From: Capronia americana
Taxonomy: Eukaryota > Ascomycota > Eurotiomycetes > Chaetothyriales > Herpotrichiellaceae
Direction of reading: 5' to 3'
DNA length: 64,000 bases
Assembly: GCA_016110215.1 (NCBI GenBank)
Contig: JADWQD010000016.1
Coordinates: forward strand, 434,001-498,000
Below are positions 1 through 10,275 of the stretch, piece by piece (position 1 is the stretch's first letter; each line of letters opens with the position of its first letter). The notes beneath the pieces were generated by a model. That model made no database searches. It was not told where the DNA came from and was given only the letters and a program-made list of their open reading frames with translations. A program made the translations under genes and the position numbers.

Positions 1-100
1 ATCGGGTACAGGGTGGCATCTCAAAGAACCACTGTTCAAGAGGGAATTGGCCTAGCTGACCTAGTCCCTCGTCCCCCCCTCCACCGAGTATTGCAGCCAT
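1..100 (-). CDS. DER1: Derlin (DER1-like ER-associated degradation protein), N-terminus only
   Basis: This is a partial gene reading leftwards off the window edge. From the ATG at 100 the frame reads a Gly-rich stretch, then a block containing PLEQWFFEMPPCTR, and stays open to base 1. Fungal and animal Derlins begin with a [Q/E]WxxxxPPVTR block just before the first transmembrane helix, and this block matches it well. Derlins are multi-span ER membrane proteins that move misfolded proteins out of the ER for degradation. Only about 33 residues are visible, so the transmembrane core cannot be checked. The frame is also open upstream of the ATG, so an earlier start through a 5' exon is possible. 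The gene is divergent from the CENP-A gene that starts at 839. Confidence 0.62.
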   Translation of the reverse strand, partial: MAAILGGGGDEGLGQLGQFPLEQWFFEMPPCTR

Positions 101-838
101 GATCCAAGGTATGAGATCGAAGAGCGGGAGGAGCGTGCGCGAAAAGTCGAAGAGGAACTCGGGCGTCTGGACAATAGTGTAGATAGGAGATAGCACGGAC
201 TGGGTCAGGATCGGAGAGCGCAGGTCAGAGTAATCATTGCAGAATGCGTCTGGAGGCGGTACCGGAGACAATATGGGAAAGGACAGGTTCATATAGGACT
301 CGGGGACTTGTTGTGAGGTGGCCCCTTCGAGGACAGGAATGGGGACCTGGGGCGGGCGGCGTGAAGATGTAATCGAGAGACGCAGAAAGACGTCGAAGGC
401 AAATGCTCCTCAGTTGGAGAATGTCCCGAACAAAGGGCGGATGAATACGGGAGATACGATGGCCAAGAGGGGGTGTAATAGGCCGGTCCGGGGTCGTGCT
501 AAAGAGCGCGCCGCGCTCAAACATTCACAACGCGACCCAGCGTTGACTTCCATCCCACAAAGCCCTACAATCACTCTCTTCTTAGTGGTACTCCGTTTCG
601 GGGCGCATTAGGATTGTAAGGGCGCCGAGGTGCCTTGTCCCTTCTTACCACTATCTACAATCTCGAGGGTTACTCTGACGTCCTCGGTGGCATCTGCGCT
701 CCCAGCCATCCAGTTCTCTACTTCAGCAAGACGGCGCGTACCTCAAATCCGGACCAAGTGAATTTACAGCGCATGTTTACATCTCGATTCTATTCCGCAT
801 GACATGCCTCTTGTAGCTTAGGCGTAAATCCATCGATC
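101..838. other. intergenic, divergent Derlin/CENP-A spacer
   Basis: No gene is supported here. A minus-strand open frame lies directly upstream of the Derlin ATG (about 100-408) and could be an extended 5' exon or chance. The rest holds the promoters of the two divergent neighbours. No repeat was seen. Confidence 0.4.
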
Positions 839-1358
839 ATGGCCCAGACGAAGAAAATGCACCGGGGCCCTGGGCCGGCCACTCCCAGAAGAGGGCAGGC
901 GCAACGAACCAGACCTTCCCCCAGAATGACAGCTGGGAAGCGCCCTCGAACACAGCGTGAGTGACTGCAGCTCAGGCAAGATCCCAATGATATACTGACG
1001 AGCACTTCCAGCCGGCGATCCTGTACCAATACGAAAGCCCCGACGTTACAGGCCAGGCACGCTGGCGCTCAGAGAAATTCGAAGATACCAGCAATCCACA
1101 GAACTCCTCATACTCAAATTACCGTTCGCGCGTCTCGTCAGAGAGATCGCCCAAAGCATCCTCCCATACCAGGCGGCCCAAGAGCTCCGGTGGCAGAGCC
1201 AGGCCATTCAAGCATTACAGGAAGCAAGTGAAGCATTTCTGGTGCATTTGTTCGAAGACACGAATCTGTGCGCAATCCATGCGAAGCGTGTCACAATCAT
1301 GCAGAAGGACATTCAATTAGCGAGGAGAATTCGTGGCGCTTGGGGCGGGCTGGGATGA
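839..1358 (+). CDS. CENPA: centromeric histone H3 variant CENP-A (CSE4/Cnp1)
   Basis: Two exons, 839-956 and 1012-1358, join to give about 154 residues. The intron (957-1011) has a GTGAGT donor, a TACTGAC branch site and a CAG acceptor. The N-tail is basic and about 50 residues long. The histone fold has the H3 hallmarks RPGTLALREIRRYQ, LPFARLVREI, FEDTNLCAIHAKRVTI and KDIQLARRIRG. Three points separate it from canonical H3: the unrelated short N-tail, an enlarged loop 1 (about residues 97-109, ILPYQAAQELRWQ, where H3 has DFKTDLRFQ), and a C-terminus ending WGGLG as in other fungal CENP-A proteins. It replaces H3 in centromeric nucleosomes and is the base for kinetochore assembly. It is single-copy and essential in most fungi. 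The ATG at 839 is the only one giving the usual N-tail length. It converges on HIS3. Confidence 0.95.
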
Positions 1359-1652
1359 TTCTCGATTAAATCAAGAACGGTTACGCTTTATGATTTTTGA
1401 ACGGAGGGGCTGGCAGCGTTGAATGCATCGACGGATATCACAGTACAGATATGGAGTTTGGGTTCGGAGCATGGAGGTTGTCAGGTTATGGAGTATTTAG
1501 AGCGCTTGTACATGCGTCTAGGCTGAGTCCTAAAAAGCTCGAGTCGTATTGATTTGTGGAGCCTCGAGTTGGCTCACTTATGTCCGGTCTATGAACCGGA
1601 GAAGCAGAAGATGGCCATGATGGCTACCACACAAATGAACAGATCGTCAACT

Positions 1653-2444
1653 TCACCCGTTGACACTCGACCCAAGAACACCTTTCGTACTCGTCACGTC
1701 CCCTGCTCCGACAGTGCCTTCTGCCCTTCTCTCACAGGCAATTCTGCATGCCACCGCAAGAGCCTTGAACGCGCTCTCTGCCCTGTGGTGGTTGTTGTGT
1801 CCGTACGCGCACTTCACATGCAACGTCACGCTTGCGGCTTGTGCGAAACTCTCCAACCCATGAGTCAGCATCTCCGTGCTGAGGTCGCCAATCTTCTCCC
1901 TTGTGAATCCAAGGTCAATGACACTATACGGCCGATTTGACAGATCGATGACGGCCCATGAGAGGGCTTCGTCGAGCGGTGCGTCGCCCCTGCCAAAGCG
2001 AACAAGAGAGGCTCGTTTGCCCAATGCAGCGTTGAATGCCGAGCCGAGCGCGAGAAAGACGTCTTCAGCAGTGTGATGGTCGTCGACTATCAGATCTCCG
2101 ATTGCTCGAATGGCTAGTGACCAGCCAGCATGCTTAGCCAGGGCGTGGAGCATGTGGTCTAGAAAGCCAATGCCAGTTGAGATGGCGATTTGCTGGCTGG
2201 ATGTTATCTGTGTTGCATGGTGGGACGTGGGCAGGGGCACCAGAACGTCCGGCTGCGATTGTTTCTGAGCTTGAGGTATTGATGGCGAGAAATGTTGCGA
2301 CTCTTCGTATGCCAGTAATGAGCCGCCGTCTAGCGACAACGAGACTTGAATTTTCGTCTCATTAGTGATGCGCGATAATGTATGGGTCCTCCGCGGCAGC
2401 GAGACTGGCACGACTCGCTCGATTGATCCCATGATGGCCAACAA
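1653..2444 (-). CDS. HIS3: imidazoleglycerol-phosphate dehydratase (histidine biosynthesis)
   Basis: An uninterrupted frame of 263 residues (259 if the second ATG at 2432 is used). IGPD catalyses the sixth step of histidine synthesis, dehydrating imidazoleglycerol phosphate to imidazoleacetol phosphate with Mn2+. The family metal-binding signatures are present: GIGFLDHMLHALAKHAGW and DDHHTAEDV in the first half, and AYGHNNHHRAESAFKA in the second. The protein is longer than the usual ~220-240 residues because of a Ser/Gln/Pro-rich insertion after the first beta strands (about residues 48-78), a position where fungal enzymes vary. The start is not certain between the two close ATGs. It is transcribed divergently from the complex I subunit gene across a 208-bp spacer, and its stop faces CENP-A about 295 bp away. 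Confidence 0.95.
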   Translation of the reverse strand: MLAIMGSIERVVPVSLPRRTHTLSRITNETKIQVSLSLDGGSLLAYEESQHFSPSIPQAQKQSQPDVLVPLPTSHHATQITSSQQIAISTGIGFLDHMLHALAKHAGWSLAIRAIGDLIVDDHHTAEDVFLALGSAFNAALGKRASLVRFGRGDAPLDEALSWAVIDLSNRPYSVIDLGFTREKIGDLSTEMLTHGLESFAQAASVTLHVKCAYGHNNHHRAESAFKALAVACRIACERRAEGTVGAGDVTSTKGVLGSSVNG

Positions 2445-2652
2445 GAATCAGCTGTATGTTCTGAGATTGTGACTGTCAGATAACATCTGACTTGATGTTT
2501 TATTTCAAAGTCGGAGAAGTGACGCCAACTAGCTGCAGCCGAGCTCCACTCGTTGAACTTCCACTCCGACATCAACTCTTGATCCTCTCCTTTGACCGCG
2601 CGCAAGCTTCCCACAACCCTGTCCGAGCTCTATGTGAGCGCCGCAATCCACC
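2445..2652. promoter_or_regulatory. short divergent promoter, HIS3 / NDUFA6
   Basis: About 208 bp separate the two start codons, so both promoters and both 5' leaders must share this stretch. No clear TATA box or GCN4-type TGACTC site was seen. The regulatory role is inferred from the layout only. Confidence 0.5.
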
Positions 2653-3302
2653 ATGGTCATCAATCCCACCTATCTGGCCCAGCGGTCGCGGTCATGTACG
2701 TCCACACACTCTCACCAGAGACCTCTCGGTTGAGAAAGGAACTGACCAATCTACAGCAATCAATTGGTCAGATGCGCGACGACGAGTCTTGAAGGGCTAC
2801 AGAGAATGGCTGCGAGCTGTGCGTTTGCAGACCCCTGGCTGCGTCCAGGTCGTGGAAAGAGACAGTGCTAAGAAGTCGCACACAGGGCCCCGAAATTCAA
2901 CAACTATACTCCCTCAATATGCCCGTGTCCCGCATCCGAACGAAAGTCAGGGAAGAATTTGAGAGGCACAGATACGTCAATAACTTATCAGCGGTCGATG
3001 TGCTGTTACAAAACAGCCATGCGGAGTTTCAGGTGGGTAAAGATCTTGCACAACGTTGGGCTGTAATATTACAGATACTGATCACTGGATGTTCGTGTAG
3101 GAGTTGATGAACTACTGGAAGCAGACCACGCACGTTATGAAGTACTTCAGGAAGGAGGAAGACGATAACGCAAAATTGCCCAAGAACTTCATCCAGGGCT
3201 TCCTTGAGGTATGTGCTCACACACCCATCTAGTCGAACACCTGCGGCCGCTGTTCGACCTACGTAGCTAATTCGTGTTTGTCACCTTCAGGGACGGAATT
3301 AA
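2653..3302 (+). CDS. NDUFA6: NADH:ubiquinone oxidoreductase subunit B14 (LYR-motif accessory subunit)
   Basis: Five exons: 2653-2695, 2757-2818, 2886-3032, 3101-3208 and 3291-3302. They give about 123 residues, the usual length for the fungal 14-kDa subunit. All four introns are GT-AG and keep frame; the last exon codes only for three residues and the stop. The sequence shows the LYR-type YREWLRA block, LYSLNMPVSRIRTKVREEFERHRYV, and the C-terminal WKQTTHVMKYFR followed by PKNFIQGFLEGRN. The protein sits in the matrix arm of complex I and binds the acyl-carrier protein through its LYR motif. The start at 2653 gives the standard N-terminus MVINPTYLAQRSR. Identification is by family pattern and is firm. 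Confidence 0.93.
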
Positions 3303-3442
3303 AGCGACAACCCGCCCCGCCGCAGATCCAAACCAAATGTATATAGTCTGAAAAAGAGAGACAAGGAGACAGGGAGTTCCAAGCGCCACCGCTATGCAAT
3401 CAATACGGCAGCCAGCCGTCCAGAGCCATCCCATCGGAACCT

Positions 3443-4038
3443 TCATGAAGGCTGCGAGTTGAACTCGTGTCGCGCATCGTGGAACTTTTCCGAGATCACG
3501 TCGCATGCCTCGATCATGTCTTCCAATCCCTTCCTCAGTGCGTCAGTTGCCGTTGTCTTGGTATCCTCTGCATTGCAGATCAGTCGTGTGCACGCTACTT
3601 GAGAGATGTGCTCATGAATTCAATTTCTCGCTTACCCCATGTCTGTATTCGAATGTTCATCTTCGTCTCCGAGGGGTGCGGAATGGTATAGCCGCAGAAT
3701 TCGACATCGGGACTGGTGCAGTATAAATCAGCCATGCCGGTTCACCCGCACCACTAAGACCATACTTTTTGTTGACGAAATATCGCAGTGCGTTCCCGAG
3801 CGTGTGATCCTCCTTCTCAATCTGAAAAGAGGCAGCATGTAAAGAAGCACCCTGAAGCTATGGGCCGAGTCGTCAGTGTCGATGTCGAGCAGTCCCTTCC
3901 GTCTTCCGCCTCCCATGCAAAATTTCCCATTCCACCTACCAAGATTAACTTCTTCGCGCCGCCGAGCCAGAGCTCTTCAGCCTCTTCCCATTTCCTTTCT
4001 GTCACTTCTTGGGAGTGTGCGTCTTCGTCTGACATCAT
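3443..4038 (-). CDS. RPC19: RNA polymerases I and III shared subunit AC19 (RPC19)
   Basis: Four exons on the minus strand: 3940-4038, 3766-3851, 3636-3712 and 3443-3567. They give 128 residues, close to yeast AC19. The conserved core reads ASFQIEKEDHTLGNALRYFV, then PDVEFCGYTIPHPSETKMN and IRIQTW. This is the alpha-like dimerisation fold with the diagnostic HTLGN and GYxxPHPxE motifs. The C-terminal helix contains DALRKGLEDMIEACDVISEKF. AC19 pairs with AC40 as the bacterial alpha-like assembly platform of Pol I and Pol III. The N-terminus is acidic (EDAHSQEV, WEEAEELW). Two ATGs are adjacent at the start. The intron phases (0, 2, 1) are all consistent. It lies tail to tail with NDUFA6. Confidence 0.93.
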
Positions 4039-4512
4039 GAGAGTCGGATTTATCGTACAAAGTCAAGGATCATGGAGTGGAAAGATTTGCAGTGGCTGTA
4101 AAGAAACATTGAAAAGCCAGGCGGTCCGAAAAGGGTCTAGCTTGGGCCGAGAGCCGTGGGCTTCGGATTAACTTTAATCCAGCATCAGCCAAGAGAAGCG
4201 TGTGGCGGCGTGGCAACTTAGGTATGTACACGCGCAGGGATGACCGAAGATATATCACCGCTGTGGAAGCATCCAAGAGGAAGAATTGTTGACGAGCGGT
4301 GCGATTCATGCGAAGTCTGAGACTTTTCTGTTTTAAGCTTGACGCAGGTCTTTAGGGCAACCAGCCTCGGGAAGTCCATCGCGTCACAGCCAACCTCTTG
4401 AACAGGTTCGAAGCAATCCCATGAAGAATGCCATCAACTCTCAACGAAAATGGGAGACGTTTCGCTCTAGGCGAATGTACCTAATCTCGGCTTCTTCGTC
4501 ACCATACACCGA

Positions 4513-5405
4513 TCAGTGTCGCAGAGCTAGACACCTTTTCGGGCTGCTTCGAACCCAGGAGATATCGCAGAGTTGCAGATAGTACTGCTGGAAGGGATCG
4601 AGGTGTATTGGCGCTAGGAATCCACGCGGCTTCTCATGGGGAGGGAGGATAGACCGAGGGTTGTTATTCTTGGGCGGGCATGAGCTGGCTCGCATACTCG
4701 TGTCGGTGGCAAAAGAACCCTGCGAGGGCTGGTATGCGACCATGCGACATTGAATTGTTTCCTGAGAGCATGTATGTACCCGGGATACTGCAAAGACGTC
4801 CCCGTAGATATCCAAACCTGAGGGGCATGAAATGCTCATAAACCTAGAATCAGCAGGCATCAACTGCTGCCCAAGGACGATAACTGCGGGGTAAATGAGT
4901 GAATCATGCTGGAGCGCTGCTCTGTGAGATGCGGCAGACGTTTGTCGTCGATTAGGTCCAATACTCAGAAGACAAGGAACTGCACTCCGTGCGAGGTACT
5001 CCGTATACCTATGCGCATGAGATGGCGTCAGAAGCAATTGGTAAATATCTCTTTCATGGTCTTGTCCAATGAGGTTGTGCTACGCGACAGGCTACTCTGC
5101 AGACCCTCGAAAAGACGCAATCCGCGTTTCATGTTCAGGTCCAGTCGACGTGCACCTACCGAGTACGAGTAGCTGATATCGATAAAAGCCCATTTAGGGA
5201 TAGACGCCAAAGGTGCAGCCGAGACAGGGGCCCCTTGGCCACTAGCAAAGATCAATCCCACCAGCGTTTCAACGTGTTCCGTCATTCGCCCGCCTGCACG
5301 ACAGAGTTGGGTTACCTCGTGGTTCGAGTGCGCACCCGAGATTCGGGGAATCCAAAGATACCTGAAACTAGCGAGATCATCATGTGAGCAGAAGTACTGC
5401 GACAA
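4513..5405 (-). CDS. possible unrecognised gene (two overlapping open frames)
   Basis: Two minus-strand frames, 5028-5405 (125 codons) and 4513-5037 (174 codons), overlap by 10 bp in different frames, as exons of one gene might. The first has ordinary protein-like composition with Trp, Tyr and hydrophobic segments (RYLWIPRISG, IPKWAFIDISYSYSV). The second is richer in Ser, Pro and Cys. No domain, signal peptide or conserved motif was recognised, and no splice pair that joins them cleanly was established. It may be a lineage-specific gene, a decayed one, or chance open frame. RNA evidence or a protein search is needed to tell. Confidence 0.2.
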
Positions 5406-6611
5406 GAGTCAAGACTCGACATTGAATGGTTGATCCTGGGTTGAGGAGAGATACTTCGATACATTTCAGGTATGATGAGCACATCCACTTGACATTGACA
5501 CTGGAGGCGTCGAGACTACAAGTTGTTTGAAATCTGCCGAGAAGCCAGGCTATCTAAATCATCGGCACAGCACCAGCACCAGCAGCATCATCAGCTGACT
5601 CCGTGTTGGCGTTTCTGGTCAATTTCTTCAGCAGAAGATCGTCTGCGGCAGCAGGATCGACCACTAGGCGCGTTTCAGAGCCTCTTGTGCACCACGACAC
5701 ATCCATGTTCTCACTTCGCCAAAAATCCTGTCTCTGGTGAATTTCTACACGCAGTTGGGCAGGACATTCCGTCACACTTCGCCACAAGGCCAGTGACTAT
5801 GCGTTCCTATGCGCGAAAAGGGCTCCCGGCTCTTCACTCAGCCTATTGATGCACCTTGGAAATAATGCGCACTGAGTAACAGTCGCTTCGACTTCCGGTA
5901 GGGCTTGGGGGTTGCAAGCGTCCAATAAGACGTTGTCTAGGCTGGTTTGGCGGGCGGTAAGCTGCACCAAACTGAGACCCCATCCAATATGCTTCGATGC
6001 CTCATGCCCGATTGCAACGTGTGACATGCATCAGCGAGAGGCTGATGTTGGACAGCCGCTCGAATCCGACATTCCGGGTCACCCACCTTGTCCCGTGTAC
6101 TCGTATATGCGTGCAGCGGGCTATTAGTTTCTCCATGACCGCTCCCATGAGCCAAAGATTGCGGTTGATCGCGACAAAACGTCTTCGTGAACACGCGTGG
6201 CAGCTCACCGCGATGATGCAACGCCTTAGAGAACATGAGAACAGTTGGTTGAAGAGACCGCCTTCTCCAAAGCCCATACTCCGTTGCACAACTTCTGGGG
6301 GGCGATTGACGCAAACTATGGTGAGATGAAACACGATTTGCCGCAGTCTGCAGAAGGCGAGAGGTCCCAGGAGCGCGACTAAGCTTTAGTGCTCTGGAAG
6401 GAGAAGGTCGCCTAAGAGTCGCGTCCGATGGGTTGATCGCATCGCACGATTGGCTGTGCTTCCGCGTGTTGTCTTCGCTAAAGAACAACTAACGAAGTTC
6501 GAAACGATAGCGATAGCAAACCACGGGGTGATGATGCATAGATTTGGGTTTCAGAAAGGAAAAATGTTGAGCAGCTGCACTCGTCAGCCATATCTTGAGT
6601 TTTGGGCCATC

Positions 6612-6641
6612 AAGCCCAAGCGCAGTGTTGGGCTTGGGCTT
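6612..6641. repeat. perfect 10-bp inverted repeat (stem-loop)
   Basis: The arms AAGCCCAAGC (6612-6621) and GCTTGGGCTT (6632-6641) are exact reverse complements around a 10-nt loop. It lies in non-coding DNA about 0.9 kb upstream of the gene at 7529. It is GC-rich enough to form a cruciform or RNA hairpin. There is no terminator-like T tract and no function can be assigned. Confidence 0.6.
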
Positions 6642-7528
6642 TAGGCTTCTGGTAAGCATGCCTGTGCGATGCACCTCCTCCCTGGGGGCCTGGGGCCTGG
6701 AGCCCTAGGAGGCGTGAAACTTTGGGTTATTCATCGCTAGGCCCGACTCGGCTAATGGGCTCTGACGAAAATGACTCCAAGCCCGAGGAGCCCACACCTT
6801 CTCAGACACATGGCAGGCTGAAGAAAGATTCAAGAGCCGGAAACCCCAGTGCCACCGAAGCCACGGAAGCCACCAGCAGCACGTCCCTGGCCTAGGACTA
6901 GAATCAGAGTGGACTAGAAGCCTGCATCTCATCTGCTCAGTTCCCAATTCTGAATCTCTAGGGGCAGCCCACTTTGTCGAGACAAGGGGACTGGCGAGAC
7001 TCGAGCGTGTCTTGTCTCTCCTGCGTGTTTCATTTGTTCCTTCCCTTGCCCTTCGCACCCCTCCTGCAGCCCGCCTTTACCTTTCTTCGCATCCTTCTTT
7101 TTCCCTTTCCCTCATTCATCAATTCACCACCACCTGCCTGACATTTGCGAGGTTCGTCTTCAGCACGACCTAGCCGCTCGTTGCTTGCTCATCCCGAACC
7201 ATTCTCACCCGCCCTTGCACAAAAGTTCACCCACCGAGCCTTTCGATCACTTTCGTCGCCATCACGGTCGCTCGCTTTCACACAGGGCAGTGTTCGGCTT
7301 ATCGTCAAATCGCTGTCCTCGATCTCGCGCTGTTCCTGGCGAGGCCACTCGTTTAGCGTCCTCGATTTTTCAAGACCCCAACATTGACACAGCTCAGAGC
7401 TCGGAGACTGGAGGCCAGTGTACATTGAAGAATCCGCTCAGTTGCGATTGCTGTCGCGAGGGTCTGTGTTGGACAACTATAGTATTCAGCCGCCCGCCCC
7501 AGCTCCAGCTTCCACGTCCAGCCTTGCC

Positions 7529-8938
7529 ATGTCGACCGCTGTCGCTCCAGCGGCGGTTGCGCCTCTGCCACCTCTTGACCGAAACCCAAGCCCAAGAAGC
7601 TATCCAACGTTGGCTCCGTCCATCAATGCAACCCCCAGCTCCAGAAATTCGGAGTTGACGGCTACACCAGAAGCGAACAACGGGATGAATGCGAACGAGA
7701 GAACACCTGGTGAAGGGAAAAGGTCTCCAAGATCGTAGGTACCGCCTTCGACTGTACACCCCATCGCCATCAACTAACCTTTTCGTGACTATAGAAGAAG
7801 TGGCGGAAACCCAAAGATCGTGGTGAAGAAGGAGCCTCCAACCTCTCCTTCGCTCCAACCCAGCACCCGTCACAGGCCGAAAAAATTGGATCTGAATACC
7901 AACACGTCAATTACCAATGGCCTTAACTCACGGCCTTCCGCAACGCCCTTGACTGCGCGCGACGGCCTGGTACTGCATGATGTTGGTTTGGCCTGCTTGT
8001 CGCCGGGTTTTCAGACTCAGGATCCTGCCATGCGAGAACAATTGGAGCGAAGTATATCCGTCCGGGATCAGCAACGGTCGATCATTCAGGCAAGACTACT
8101 CAAATCTGCTCGAGGTGATGGACCGGACTCGGGAAAAACCAGTGAAGCCGGTGGCCCAACATCTGGCAAAATGCTCGCGGCCAATTCCAAGAAGAGACCT
8201 CCACCTGGTCTATCCATTGTACCCCCTCCTGCCGAGCGATTTGCCAACGAACGTGTGATCCAGTCTGCACCACTAAATCAGACCTTCACTGGCCGGCACG
8301 AGCCTCCACCTCCTTCAAGGCAGCTCAACCACCAGCCTCCTATGAACACACAACATGCTAACATCTCACACATGCCTGCCATTCAAACTAACAATCGGCT
8401 GCCTCCTATTGCTGATGTCTTCGGACCTAACGAGCTCAGCTCGGGTACGGCTCGTCCATCCTTCCTCCATGCGAACTCGACTCCATCTCAAATGCACGGC
8501 CCTCCTCTCCCCTCTCCAGGTTTCCCTCCGCAAACTGCTCATCCAACCTCTCAGCCTCAGCCTCCAAGCTTCGACCGACCTAGGGATTATCGATCTGCTG
8601 AAGAGGCTGTGCACGAGCTGACTGGAGGCCGAGAGGAGCTATTGCCGAAAATCGTACACTACGGGGGCCACCAACCTCCCACGCCACCTTCACCACACCC
8701 AGGACACAGGGATAACCTTACCCCTCACAAATATCAGCCCACCAGCCAGCACACCAGCAGACGGAGGAGTCGCAACGAATATGAAGAGGGCAGTAGTCCT
8801 CCATTGGGCTCGGGGCCGGATCGGATCCGTTACCACGGTCCCTTTGGTGAAGGTAGAGACAGTCCGGCTACTCAACGAGCGAAAAAGGAGGAGTTTCTGA
8901 GCCTATGCTCGAGGGCATGGGATCTCTTCCACTCTTGA
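7529..8938 (+). CDS. conserved disordered protein of unknown function
   Basis: Two exons, 7529-7734 and 7795-8938 (60-nt intron), give about 449 residues. The ATG at 7529 is the first in frame. The protein is rich in Pro, Ser and Gln nearly throughout and has no predicted membrane segment. Within it are compact blocks that look conserved: NPKIVVKKEPPTSP followed by RHRPKKLDLN near the exon junction, GLACLSPGFQTQDPAMREQL with ISVRDQQRSIIQARL (about residues 125-160), RPPPGLSIVPPP and FANERVIQSAPLNQTFTG, and RLPPIADVFG. From memory such blocks occur in an uncharacterised family of Pezizomycotina, but no function is known to me. The C-terminus (EEFLSLCSRAWDLFHS) is a short amphipathic helix. A nuclear or regulatory role is a guess from composition. 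Confidence 0.75.
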
Positions 8939-10275
8939 ATTGACCTTGTGTTTGATGTCTCTCGAATCTCGGTCTATTGGGTTCAGTTTCCGCGGGGCAA
9001 GGCGTTGTCATGGTGCCACGAACCTACGGGTTCGCGAGCAGCTTGGATCGGGATATCGGGCTGGTTGGCCTGCTGGCGTTATGCATTGCGTTTTCGATGT
9101 TGAGCCACTTAGCTGGCTGACGAATTTCCAAAAAGGAGGATCACCCTATAATGACGAACAAGGACTGGCTGGACTGGGACTATTGCTTAATACCACTTAC
9201 CGACTTCAGATAGCGATGAACTGGCTGGGACGTGTGGGATTTGGGAAGAGATCATGGGTGGTCAGGTCTCCTCACTCTATCAAGGACAGGCTGATGATTA
9301 TAACGCATTGGTTTCGCACTGGTTGGCTCGTTGGAAAGGGTATACCAATATGGTTAGGTATGCCAGGAAGGAAAATCGATTCAAATGTTCCAGACCCTCA
9401 TCTCATATGAGCGTCGTTCGCTCCTCGACCGAGTTCTTTCTAATCGCTCTGGTAAGAGCATTGTTTTGGTCCGAATGATGAACTGATTTATGCCCGCGGC
9501 AGGAGTCCAAGTCACCCTCTGTGCCTCTCACGCCTCTCCACCCGAGTCTTACCCGAGCTCTTCCACCTTCGTTCTCCAACTTGGAGATCTCCAATCCCCC
9601 ACTATCGCCGCGAGGCTGAGGAATCCCTTCTCCAACGAACATATTGAGTCCCTCTTCACGTCTACTCGTATTTCGCATCCCATTGTTTCGTAAACTCAAG
9701 GTGTCTCTCCTGGCCGTCCTTGCATACAGCGTGCTTGATCCCATTGTCGATCGGAGGAACTGCCGCTACAAACCCAAAGAGTGACCTAACACCTCTCCGT
9801 GAGCGGAAGTAGTCTCGGCCAGTTGCCGGAGTGGGGAAGAAGTGCACGGAGGGCATATCACAGAGCCACGTTAGGGGTTCCTATCGGCCGTTGAGTCTGC
9901 GGATATTGAAATTGGAAGCGGCAGCACAGACTGAGCGGAACGCGCCCAGGAAGGAAACACGGCACAATAGATCGTCTGCTCCCTCGAGGGGTGCATCAAG
10001 GTGGGAGTTGCTTACCATTGTCTCTGAGACGGGTAGGATCGAAACTGTCGTTCTCGACCGGCAGAAGAAATCTTTCCGCTAGGCAGTGTTTCTCGCCTAC
10101 TACATACAAGGCCGGTCCGGCGGCTGGGAAGCGTAATCGAGAAGGCATCGTCGGCTACGGCTACGGCTGCAGGATCATTCGAACGCACAACAACATCACT
10201 ACCGCCACCAATACCGCCGCGTCCCTCTATTCTTGCCCTTCAAAGACCGACAACTCGCTTTCCATCCCCGTCAAA
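8939..10275. other. intergenic, no gene recognised
   Basis: About 1.3 kb between two same-strand genes. Plus-strand frames at 8940-9410 and 9991-10275 are open but carry no recognised motif, and the second is simply the upstream extension of the dehydrogenase frame without an ATG. It contains the 3' region of the gene ending at 8938 and the promoter of the next. Confidence 0.5.

Larger units (their letters stand above)
4039..7528. other. long stretch without a recognised gene
   Basis: About 3.5 kb with no family recognised. Minus-strand frames at 4513-5037, 5028-5405, 5554-5787, 5797-6027 and 5937-6488 are moderately long and could be exons of one unrecognised gene, but no start, splice chain or domain could be fixed. 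A perfect 10-bp inverted repeat lies at 6612-6641. From about 7030 the sequence is pyrimidine-rich on the plus strand, as often seen in leaders and promoters of constitutively expressed fungal genes, and leads into the gene at 7529. Confidence 0.4.
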
